This document shows, piece after piece, positions 5,766-11,550 of a stretch of 11,550 bases of DNA; positions within the stretch are counted from its first letter, which is position 1; every line of letters begins with the position of its first letter. Source of the stretch: an uncultured Eubacteriales bacterium. GTDB taxonomy: Bacteria; Bacillota; Clostridia; UMGS1883. Position numbers and translations under genes: made by a program. Below the pieces are notes generated by a model. It did no database searches and was not told the origin of the DNA. It saw nothing but the letters and a program-made list of their open reading frames with translations. The stretch lies in assembly GCA_905195005.1 (NCBI GenBank), contig CAJJUC010000072.1, positions 1-11,550 of the forward strand, given 5' to 3'.

Positions 5766-5794
5766 ATTATAACATGGATTTTATCTTATGTCAA
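5766..5794 (-). promoter_or_regulatory. Promoter of the tetR/beta-helix operon
   Basis: On the minus strand TTGACA (5794-5789), a 17-base spacer and TATAAT (5771-5766) match the housekeeping consensus perfectly. The predicted start is near 5759, inside the palindrome, giving a leader of about 34 bases with GGAGG. Such a strong promoter with an operator suggests tight repression and strong induction. Confidence 0.85.
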
Positions 5795-5825
5795 TTGAAA
5801 ATTTTTTTTAGACGCAGCATTTCAC

Positions 5826-5862
5826 AAAAAAATGACCGCTGACTTTGACTTTGTCAGCGGTC
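5826..5862 (-). terminator. Strong intrinsic terminator, minus strand
   Basis: A 10-bp perfect stem GACCGCTGAC/GTCAGCGGTC (5834-5843 with 5853-5862) is followed on the minus strand by A and then seven T (5832-5826). It is placed to stop transcripts coming from the trkA-trkH-GH28 side before the tetR promoter. It would be the second terminator on that side. Confidence 0.75.
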
Positions 5863-5870
5863 TAAAGGAA

Positions 5871-5886
5871 ATCTGAGGATGTCCTT
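5871..5886. repeat. 16-base direct repeat, copy 2
   Basis: This is identical to 2523-2538 and lies between the terminator stem (ending 5862) and the next hairpin (from 5887). In the frame starting 5872 both copies would read S-E-D-V-L, four residues, K-P, although neither belongs to a convincing gene. Confidence 0.7.
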
Positions 5887-5999
5887 CAGCGTGTTGATAA
5901 ACCTATCGACACGCTGTCAGACGTTGAAAAAGGAAGGTAAATCTGTTCGGCGCGCACTCGTCGGCGTACAAAGGTACGTTAGAGGGCGCGCCGGACGGA
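5887..5999. other. Structured intergenic stretch with two long hairpins
   Basis: The 310 bases between tetR and the GH28 stop hold no convincing gene. Hairpin one: CAGCGTGTTGATA pairs with TATCGACACGCTG (5887-5899 with 5904-5916; 13 bp, one wobble, loop AACC). Hairpin two: 5942-5955 pairs with 5986-5999 (14 bp with two G-T pairs, core GGCGCGC/GCGCGCC), with an inner CGTAC-AAAG-GTACG stem. If transcribed from the right they would form the 3' region of the trk-GH28 transcript between two terminators. They could be a repeat element or a small structured RNA; the sequence alone does not decide. A 60-codon open frame across it (5879-6061) has no ribosome-binding site and looks fortuitous. Confidence 0.55.
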
Positions 6000-6006
6000 A
6001 ACAAGC

Positions 6007-6030
6007 AAAAGCCCCGGAATTTCGGGGCTT
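6007..6030 (-). terminator. Intrinsic terminator after the GH28 gene
   Basis: AAGCCCCG (6009-6016) pairs with CGGGGCTT (6023-6030), an 8-bp GC-rich stem with a 6-base loop. On the minus strand it ends in TTTT before GC. It lies 15 bases past the GH28 stop. The T run is short, so some read-through into the structured stretch is likely. Confidence 0.75.
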
Positions 6031-6041
6031 AGAGGTCGATT

Positions 6042-6064
6042 CAATCAAATATCTGATTTGATTG
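6042..6064. repeat. Inverted repeat across the GH28 stop codon
   Basis: CAATCAAAT (6042-6050) and ATTTGATTG (6056-6064) form a perfect 9-bp AT-rich stem with a 5-base loop; the TGA stop (6047-6045) is in the left arm. No T tract follows on either strand. Confidence 0.5.
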
Positions 6065-7331
6065 TGGCTTGCTTTTTTATATTGACCGAAACATTTGATA
6101 CTTTCATATTTTTAACCGCGGCTTCGTTGAAACCGCTTTCATTTGCGGTTATGTTAAGATTTTCAAAGGTAAAATCCGAAAGGCGGTACTGTGCTTCGTT
6201 CGGCTCAACGGAAAAATAAACGTCGCAGTCAATGCTGCAGTTCTTAACGGTTATGTTTTCAGCACATGAAAGCGGAATATCCGCGCGCCCTTTAAGATCA
6301 TAGAACTGCGTCCACGGGTGAACATCGATAAAATGATTAACAGCGCCCGAAACGTTCTCAAGCGTTATGTATTCATAAAGCTGAGGGGTGTCGGGGCGCA
6401 TTTTGAACCACAGCAGATTAACGGCGCGGTCAACCTTGAGCCTGCGCACAATTATATTTCTGTTGTGCACCGATTCCGAGCCGCACGTCAGGCAGCCGTG
6501 ACAAAAACCGTATGTACAGTCCTCAACGATAATTCTTTCGTTAGCGCCGTTTTCTGGAGCGCTGTCCGCCCACGGACCTTTGCCGCCCTTGAGCACAACG
6601 GAATCGTCATTCACTTCGAGATAGCAGTCCTTTATCAGAACATCGCTGCAAACATCAATGTCAAGCGCATCGGTGCTCGGAGCAGGAACGGGCTTGCGCG
6701 GCGAGAAAATGCGGCATCCGATATATTTCACGCGGATGCATTTGTACAGATGATTTGTCCAGAAATGCGAATTCTGAAGATTAAGCCCGGCAACCGTCAC
6801 ATTTTTGCAGTTTGATAAAAATATCAGACGCGGACGCTGTTCGTCTTTGTTGGTGCAGCCGGGATTCCATTCCCTTCGAAGCCAGAAGGCTTTCCATGAC
6901 CGCAGTCCGTTTCCGTCGATTGTGCCTTTTCCGCAAATTGTGAAGCCGTCCAGCCCATCGGCATTTATAAGCGCTGCAAAATACTTGCAGGCTTCGCCTT
7001 CAATCCGCGAATCGGTAACGGGGTAGTCGGATATATCATCGCTGCCCTTGAGCATTCCGCCTTCGGTAATATAAAGATTCACGCCCTGTCTGAAAAACAG
7101 CGCCCCCGTAAAGTATGTTCCGCCGGGAACAACTATAACGCCGCCGCCGTTTTCGGCAGCAGTGTCGATAAGCGATTGAATTTCCTGCGTGTGAACGCGT
7201 CCGTCGTCCAAAATTCCGTAATCGGTCAGCACATAACGCTGCCCGAGCTGCAAAAGCTGCGGAATCTCAGCGTCGGCGAACCAACTGTCAATCAGCGTTC
7301 CGTCGGGGAAAAATCCGTTATTTGCGTTCAT
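6045..7331 (-). CDS. Glycoside hydrolase family 28 (polygalacturonase/rhamnogalacturonase-like)
   Basis: This is a right-handed beta-helix hydrolase of pectin-type glycans, 428 residues, close to family length. GH28 landmarks appear in order: S-T-D221 with DALDID (the NTD motif), N-D242-D243 with K248 (the DD motif), C-H278-G with GSES 284-287 (the GHG...GSE motif) and FKMRPD at 309-314 (in place of RIK). The three catalytic Asp and the His are kept. There is no signal peptide, so it should act in the cytoplasm on imported pectic oligosaccharides, as an exo-type or disaccharide-releasing enzyme. An in-frame ATG at 7349 exists, but AAGGAG at 7340-7345 (overlapping the trkH stop) is ideally spaced for the ATG at 7331. 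Translational coupling to trkH is unexpected for this enzyme. Exact linkage specificity cannot be read. Confidence 0.92.
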   Translation of the reverse strand: MNANNGFFPDGTLIDSWFADAEIPQLLQLGQRYVLTDYGILDDGRVHTQEIQSLIDTAAENGGGVIVVPGGTYFTGALFFRQGVNLYITEGGMLKGSDDISDYPVTDSRIEGEACKYFAALINADGLDGFTICGKGTIDGNGLRSWKAFWLRREWNPGCTNKDEQRPRLIFLSNCKNVTVAGLNLQNSHFWTNHLYKCIRVKYIGCRIFSPRKPVPAPSTDALDIDVCSDVLIKDCYLEVNDDSVVLKGGKGPWADSAPENGANERIIVEDCTYGFCHGCLTCGSESVHNRNIIVRRLKVDRAVNLLWFKMRPDTPQLYEYITLENVSGAVNHFIDVHPWTQFYDLKGRADIPLSCAENITVKNCSIDCDVYFSVEPNEAQYRLSDFTFENLNITANESGFNEAAVKNMKVSNVSVNIKKQATIKSDI

Positions 7332-7336
7332 GAGGC

Positions 7337-8776
7337 TTACTCCTTCCATGTATAGGGCGAAAACAGTACGAGTATCGGGAATATTTCAAGCCTTCCGGCA
7401 AGCATGTCAAACGTCAGCACAAGGGTTGAAAGGGGAGAGTAAACGGAGAAATTCCGCACAGGACCGACCTTTGAAAGCCCGGGGCCGATGTTGTTCATTG
7501 CGGAAACAACCGCCGTTACGTTGGAAGTAAAATCAAGATTGTCAATGCTGATTATAAGAACGGACGCAACAAGAATGAAGAAATATGCCACAAGATAGGC
7601 ATTTACCGCGCGCACGGTTTCGTGCTCGACCATTCTGCCGTTCATGCATATTTTATAAGTTACCTTCGGGTGCGCCGTTACCTTGATTTCCTTTATAATG
7701 CTTTTAAATGCGATGATGATTCTTGAAACCTTCATGCCGCCGCCGGTGCTTCCTGCGCATGCGCCCACAAACATCAGCGCAACAAGAATTGTTTTTGAAA
7801 GCTGCGGCCAAAGATCAAAATCAACGGTTGAATAACCCGTTGTTGTGATGATTGACGCAACCTGAAATGCGCTGTGCTTGATTGCTTCGGCAGCGTTTGC
7901 AAAGAGCCCGCGGCAGTTAAAGGCAATGAGCGCAATTGCAGCCGCGATAATCGCAAGATAACCGCGGAGCTCCTCCGATTTGACTGCCGTTTTAGCCTTG
8001 CCGCAAAGAACAAGGTAGTAAAGCGAAAAATCAACGCCGAACATGATCATAAACACCGTTATGACAATCTGAATATATGACGAATAGTCGGCAAGCCCGG
8101 AATTGAGAATTGCAAAGCCGCCCGTGCCCGCCGTGCCGAAGCTGAGAGTGAGCGCGTCGAACAGGGGAGAGCCGCCGAGCAGCAAAAGCACAACTTCCAA
8201 AGCTGTGAACGCGAAATAAATTGTGTAAAGAATTTTTGCGGTTGAGCGAATTTTAGGAACAAGCTTGCTCACTGCGGGTCCGGGGCTTTCCGCCTTGAGA
8301 ATATGCATGTTGCTGCCGCCCGAAAGCGGAAACAGGGCAACGAGGAAGACAAGCACGCCCATTCCGCCGATCCAGTGAGAAAAGCTGCGCCAGAAAAGAA
8401 TGCTTCTCGGCACAACGTCAAGATCGGGCAGAATCGAAGCCCCCGTTGTTGTAAAGCCCGACACGGTTTCGAAAAGTGCGTCGGCAAAGCTTGCGGTCGT
8501 TTTTGTGAGCATGAACGGAATCGCACCGAAAAGACTCATTATTATCCAGCTGAGCGCAACGATAACATATCCGTCCTTTGCATATATCCTTTTCTTCTTC
8601 GGCGGTTTAATCTGCATTAAAAGTCCGGTGCCGAGACAGATTGCGCAGCAGAGCGCGAATATCAGCACGCAGTCGCTTTCCTTATACACTGCGGCGCAGA
8701 TGAGCGGCAGAAGCATACAAGCTGCTTCAAACATCAGAACAAGTCCGAGGGTGTTTTTTATCGCTTTAAAATTCAT
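7337..8776 (-). CDS. trkH: Potassium uptake protein TrkH
   Basis: This is the K+-translocating membrane subunit of the Trk/Ktr superfamily, 479 residues, built of four membrane-pore-membrane repeats. The four filter regions are visible: TTTGAS (109-114), GTAGTGGF (214-221), TTTGYST (311-317) and NNIGPG (428-433). The conserved GSTGGGMKVSR (342-352) follows the third. The length and the IGGMG region after the first pore fit TrkH better than the shorter KtrB. The ATG at 8776 follows the trkA stop by 14 bases, with GGAG about 11 bases upstream; the site overlaps the trkA end. It forms the uptake system with the TrkA regulator just upstream in the operon. Its last codons (W-K-E) and stop overlap the ribosome-binding site of the GH28 gene. 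Confidence 0.96.
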   Translation of the reverse strand: MNFKAIKNTLGLVLMFEAACMLLPLICAAVYKESDCVLIFALCCAICLGTGLLMQIKPPKKKRIYAKDGYVIVALSWIIMSLFGAIPFMLTKTTASFADALFETVSGFTTTGASILPDLDVVPRSILFWRSFSHWIGGMGVLVFLVALFPLSGGSNMHILKAESPGPAVSKLVPKIRSTAKILYTIYFAFTALEVVLLLLGGSPLFDALTLSFGTAGTGGFAILNSGLADYSSYIQIVITVFMIMFGVDFSLYYLVLCGKAKTAVKSEELRGYLAIIAAAIALIAFNCRGLFANAAEAIKHSAFQVASIITTTGYSTVDFDLWPQLSKTILVALMFVGACAGSTGGGMKVSRIIIAFKSIIKEIKVTAHPKVTYKICMNGRMVEHETVRAVNAYLVAYFFILVASVLIISIDNLDFTSNVTAVVSAMNNIGPGLSKVGPVRNFSVYSPLSTLVLTFDMLAGRLEIFPILVLFSPYTWKE

Positions 8777-8790
8777 TAATCAGTCATCTC

Positions 8791-10149
8791 CTACAGAAGA
8801 ATATCGCGGATGTCCTTAAAACCGATTTTCGCCGTTACCACGATAACAGTGTCGCCGACCTCCATTGTATCCTTACCGCAGGGATTGATGATTGTTCCCC
8901 CGCGGTTAATGCATGCGATAAGCGTGTTGTCCTTAAGGCGCAGCTTTTCGAGCGGAACTCCGACAAGCGGCGTTTTCTCACGTATTCTGAACTCAAGCGC
9001 CTCCGCTTTATCACCGAGAATCATATGCATGGTTTCAATGTTGCTTCCGATGGAGTTGTTTTTTGCGCGCACAAACTTAACGATATTTTCCGCCGTGATG
9101 TTTTTCGGGCAGATGGTTGTGTCAAGGTCAAGCCCGTTTATAACGTCGTCAAATGCAATCCTGTTTATTTTTGTGATTATTTTTCCCTTGGTTCTGCTAC
9201 GCGCATACAGCGAAATCAGGATATTTTCCTCGTCAATATTCGTCAGCGCAACGAACGATTCGGCGCTTTCAATGCCTTCCTCCAAAAGCACGGAGCTGTC
9301 GCTTCCGTCTCCGTTCACGATTACTGCCTTCGGCAGCTTCTGACAAAGAAACTCGCAGCGCGCAGTGTCCTTTTCAATGATTTTAACGCTGATGCCGGAT
9401 TGAATAAGGAGCTTTGCAAGGTAAAACGCAGTGTTGCTTCCGCCTACAATTATGGCGTTTCGCACCTTATTTGTCTTTATGCCGATTTTTTTGAAAAACG
9501 CCGTTCCGCTTTTTATTTCGGAAACAAAGCTTAAGCGGTCTCCGCTGCGGATGACAAAATCACCGCCGGGAATGAAAACCTCATCTCCGCGCTCAACTCC
9601 GCATACAAGCACATTGCAGCCGAGCTTCGGGCGCAGCTCCGCAAGGCTGAGCCCGGAAAGAACGGAATCATCGGAAACTCGGAACTTAAGAATTTCAACT
9701 CTGCCCTTTGCAAACGTGTCAATCTGAATTGCGGAGGGGAATCTCAGCACCCTTGCAATTTCCGCGGCGGCAGCCTGTTCGGGATTGATAATCATTGCAA
9801 GCCCGAGATCCTCCTTGAAAAGAATCAGCTCCCTGCCATATTCCGGCTTGCGAACTCTTGCAATTGTGCCGCAGTCTCCCGATTTATTTGCGATGAAGCA
9901 CGTCAGCAGATTAACCTCGTCCGAATTTGTGACCGCAATCAGAATATCGGCGTCCTTAACGCCTGCTTCAAGCAGTGTTTCAAGGCTTGCGCCGCTGCCT
10001 TCAACACCGATAACGTCAAGCGCCCCCGTCAGCTCGCGAATGATAGAGCTTTTGGTATCAACAACCGTAATATTGTGTCCCTCTTCGCGGCTGAGCCGTT
10101 CGGCAAGCGTTTGCCCGACCTTTCCGCAGCCGACAATAATAATATTCAT
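8791..10149 (-). CDS. trkA: Trk system potassium uptake protein TrkA
   Basis: This cytoplasmic gating subunit binds nucleotides and controls TrkH. It has 452 residues with the duplicated architecture: RCK_N Rossmann domain 1 (GCGKVG 7-12, acidic D31 at the end of strand 2), RCK_C about 145-220, RCK_N domain 2 (IIVGGSNTA 233-241, E259) and RCK_C about 370-452. The second Rossmann glycine motif (VGGSNT) is less canonical than the first, as is common in TrkA. The ATG at 10149 has GAAAGG about 10 bases upstream. It is first in the trkA-trkH-GH28 operon. The 80-base leader has several short pairings that may involve the ribosome-binding site. Confidence 0.96.
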   Translation of the reverse strand: MNIIIVGCGKVGQTLAERLSREEGHNITVVDTKSSIIRELTGALDVIGVEGSGASLETLLEAGVKDADILIAVTNSDEVNLLTCFIANKSGDCGTIARVRKPEYGRELILFKEDLGLAMIINPEQAAAAEIARVLRFPSAIQIDTFAKGRVEILKFRVSDDSVLSGLSLAELRPKLGCNVLVCGVERGDEVFIPGGDFVIRSGDRLSFVSEIKSGTAFFKKIGIKTNKVRNAIIVGGSNTAFYLAKLLIQSGISVKIIEKDTARCEFLCQKLPKAVIVNGDGSDSSVLLEEGIESAESFVALTNIDEENILISLYARSRTKGKIITKINRIAFDDVINGLDLDTTICPKNITAENIVKFVRAKNNSIGSNIETMHMILGDKAEALEFRIREKTPLVGVPLEKLRLKDNTLIACINRGGTIINPCGKDTMEVGDTVIVVTAKIGFKDIRDILL

Positions 10150-10159
10150 AAATCATTTA

Positions 10160-10230
10160 CCTTTCTTTGCTTGGCGGACGCTTCCGCCTCCGTTAATATA
10201 TTATCACGACAAAGGGGCTTTTTTATGCCC
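10160..10230 (-). promoter_or_regulatory. Structured trkA leader
   Basis: On the minus strand the leader has a GGGC/GCCC hairpin (10230-10227 with 10218-10215) and a GGCGGA-AGCG-TCCGCC hairpin (10188-10173). A CTTTG (10214-10210) can pair with CAAAG (10169-10165), and CCTTT of the same segment can alternatively pair with the AAAGG of the Shine-Dalgarno. No known riboswitch consensus is recognisable; it is much shorter than the c-di-AMP (ydaO) class. Confidence 0.35.
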
Positions 10231-10235
10231 AGACC

Positions 10236-10264
10236 AGTATAATACATATCATAGTATAATTCAA
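10236..10264 (-). promoter_or_regulatory. Promoter of trkA-trkH-GH28
   Basis: On the minus strand TTGAAT (10264-10259), a 17-base spacer and TATACT (10241-10236). The predicted start is near 10229, about 80 bases before the trkA ATG. No other promoter is evident up to the GH28 gene. Confidence 0.7.
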
Positions 10265-10290
10265 GTTAATTTTTAAAAAATATGGCATAA

Positions 10291-10302
10291 AACGCTTGCG
10301 TT
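10291..10302. repeat. 12-base palindrome between divergent promoters
   Basis: AACGCTTGCGTT is a 5-bp inverted repeat around TT, lying between the trkA promoter and the amidohydrolase promoter. It could be an operator, but no regulator is encoded next to it. Confidence 0.3.
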
Positions 10303-10345
10303 ATATTAGATAGTTCACTTTTTTTGACGATTTTCCGCGGCAATG

Positions 10346-10374
10346 TTGCAAAAAAGCTTATAATGCTGTATAAT
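10346..10374 (+). promoter_or_regulatory. Promoter of the amidohydrolase operon
   Basis: TTGCAA (10346-10351), a 17-base spacer and a perfect TATAAT (10369-10374). A second TATAAT at 10359-10364 lacks a suitably placed -35. The predicted start is near 10381, about 27 bases before the TTG start codon. Confidence 0.65.
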
Positions 10375-10407
10375 ACGCCTTGAAAAAATCCGAGGGAGAG
10401 GGTAAAT

Positions 10408-11196
10408 TTGACAAACGTAAAAAAAATAATTGACTTTCACGCACATGTTTTTAATCCGAAGATTGCACACCTTGCAATTGAAAATCTTGAAAAGCATTAC
10501 CACATGCCCTGGGACTGCAAGGGAACGCTTGACGATATGAAAGCCAATATGGAAAGCTCGCATTTTTACCGCGCCGTTCTCTTTTCCACTCCGACAAAGC
10601 CGTCGCAGGTTATTGTGAATAATGATTTTCTGATGTCAATCGACGATGAGCGTTTCATTGTTTTCGGGTCAGTTCATCCCGATTATGAGGACGTTTCCGG
10701 CGAAGTTCGCCGAATTAAGGACTTCGGTCTTAAAGGCTTTAAGTTTCACCCTGATTTTCAGCGGTTTAATATTGATGACGACAAGGCGCTCAAAATGTAT
10801 GAAGCAATCGGCGAGAATTACCCGATTGTGCTGCACGTCGGCGATGAAACGCTTGACTTCTCCGCTCCGCGCAGGCTTGCACGCGTGCTGGAAATATTCC
10901 CGGAGCTCACTTTTATTGCCGCGCATATGGGCGGCTACAGTAAGTGGGACAGCGATGCAAAATATCTCCTCGGAAAAAATCTGTATGTTGACACATCGAG
11001 CACCATGCAGACAGTGCCGCCCGAAAAAATGGTTGAAATGATTCACACGCACGGAGCGGACAAGGTTCTTTTCGGAACGGATTACCCTGCGGTGCACCTT
11101 GCCGAGGAGGCGGAAAAGCTTCTTTCGCTTGCGCTTACCGATGAAGAAAAGGAAAAAATCATGTATAAAAATGCGGAAAGGCTGCTGTCTTTATAA
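10408..11196 (+). CDS. Amidohydrolase-family (TIM-barrel) metal-dependent hydrolase or decarboxylase
   Basis: This is a cytoplasmic enzyme of 262 residues in the amidohydrolase 2 group. Metal and active-site residues follow the family order: H11-A-H13 in IIDFHAHVF, K112-F-H114, H143 in VLHVGD, H173 in AAHMGG and D225 in LFGTDYP. The substrate is not predictable; the group contains decarboxylases and hydrolases of aromatic and other acids. The start is TTG at 10408: GGGAGAGGG at 10394-10402 is correctly placed for it, and no ATG lies nearby in frame without losing the HxH motif. The stop overlaps the ATG of the next gene by one base (TAATG), so the product probably works with, or is sensed by, the ACT-domain protein. 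Confidence 0.88.
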   Translation: MTNVKKIIDFHAHVFNPKIAHLAIENLEKHYHMPWDCKGTLDDMKANMESSHFYRAVLFSTPTKPSQVIVNNDFLMSIDDERFIVFGSVHPDYEDVSGEVRRIKDFGLKGFKFHPDFQRFNIDDDKALKMYEAIGENYPIVLHVGDETLDFSAPRRLARVLEIFPELTFIAAHMGGYSKWDSDAKYLLGKNLYVDTSSTMQTVPPEKMVEMIHTHGADKVLFGTDYPAVHLAEEAEKLLSLALTDEEKEKIMYKNAERLLSL

Positions 11197-11550
11197 TGAA
11201 AAAAACATTTGCAACAACAATGCCGAACAAGGTGGGCGCGTTTCTGACGGCGAGCAAGGTGTTCGCGCAGCTCGGACTGAATGTCACGCGCGTGAGCTAT
11301 AACAAAGCCGTTGATTCACACATGCTATTTATCGAAGCGGAGGGCGAGCGCGCCGCTATGAAGGACGCAACCGTGCGCCTGCGTGAAATCGGTTATCTGC
11401 CCGATTCCACGGAAACGGGAAACGTTATCTTAATTGAGTTTCATCTGCGCGATGTCCCCGGAACGCTTGAACCCGTTCTGGAGCTTATAGAAAAATACAA
11501 TATCAATATATCCTATCTCAATTCTCAGGAGGACGGCAGCGGCTGGCAGA
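11196..11550 (+). CDS. Tandem ACT-domain protein, N-terminal part
   Basis: The gene runs off the window after 118 codons. The translation begins MKKTFATTMPNKVGAFL and continues TASKVFAQLGLNVTRVSY. That is the beta-alpha-beta start of an ACT domain: the strand/loop MPNKVGAFL, then helix, then a strand. A second ACT start follows at about residues 76-110 (VILIEFHLRDVPGTLEPVLELIEKYNINISYLN). ACT domains bind small ligands, usually amino acids. Nothing catalytic is seen in this part; a regulator or ligand sensor is likely, and further domains may follow. It is coupled to the amidohydrolase by TAATG, and GGAAAGG lies about 13 bases upstream of the ATG. Confidence 0.8.
   Translation, partial: MKKTFATTMPNKVGAFLTASKVFAQLGLNVTRVSYNKAVDSHMLFIEAEGERAAMKDATVRLREIGYLPDSTETGNVILIEFHLRDVPGTLEPVLELIEKYNINISYLNSQEDGSGWQ

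Noticed and set aside
5879..6061. 60-codon plus-strand open frame in the structured gap
   Set aside because: It has no Shine-Dalgarno, its sequence is explained by hairpin arms, and its basic low-complexity product resembles no family I know.
8809..8818. Third copy of the repeat core (GGATGTCCTT)
   Set aside because: Only about ten bases match, and they are ordinary codons at the end of trkA.
8269..8819. Open frames on both strands overlapping the trkH 5' part
   Set aside because: They are shadows of trkH, which has all four pore motifs.
10150..10235. c-di-AMP (ydaO) riboswitch upstream of trkA
   Set aside because: The leader is too short and lacks the recognisable conserved segments.
1..11550. 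CRISPR array, transposon or prophage
   Set aside because: No regularly spaced repeats, transposase, integrase or structural phage genes were found on either strand.

Overview
The window looks like chromosomal DNA from a gut-type clostridium (Clostridia, probably an Oscillospiraceae/Ruminococcaceae-like organism). The base composition is moderate to low GC. Shine-Dalgarno sites are strong (AGGAGG type) and promoters are TTGACA-17-TATAAT-like. The secreted beta-helix protein and the cytosolic family 28 pectin hydrolase are of the kind common in plant-polysaccharide-degrading gut Firmicutes. This placement is an inference from style and gene content, not from a marker gene.

Left end (1-1331, minus strand): an operon of a Fur-family regulator (probably Zur), then the ATPase and the first 51 codons of the permease of a ZnuBC-like metal importer. 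One promoter with a 7-1-7 Fur-type box just downstream of its -10 suggests metal-dependent autoregulation. Diverging from it is a gene for a 71-residue single-pass membrane protein of unknown function. Next come tRNA-Leu(CAG) and its terminator, then a complete MntA/HepT (nucleotidyltransferase/HEPN) toxin-antitoxin pair that begins 16 bases after the terminator and has no obvious promoter of its own.

Middle (2547-5800, mostly minus strand): a bidirectional-looking terminator, an 85-residue two-helix membrane protein, and a two-gene operon. That operon holds a TetR-type repressor, with a perfect 14-base palindromic operator next to a near-consensus promoter, followed 9 bases later by a 648-residue secreted right-handed beta-helix protein. 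From 5795 to 6044 there is no credible gene, but the stretch is densely structured: two minus-strand terminators flank two long hairpins and one copy of a 16-base repeat. The other copy lies just after hepT.

Right part (6045-10264, minus strand): trkA and trkH encode a K+ uptake system, and a GH28 pectinase-like hydrolase is translationally coupled behind trkH. All three are read from one promoter. Diverging from trkA is a plus-strand operon of an amidohydrolase (TTG start) joined by a TAATG overlap to a tandem ACT-domain protein that runs off the window.

No CRISPR array, transposase, integrase or phage gene is visible. The most unusual items are the tRNA-linked HepT/MntA module, the shared repeat plus the structured 5826-6030 region, the self-regulated TetR/beta-helix operon, and the coupling of a cytosolic pectinase to potassium uptake genes.
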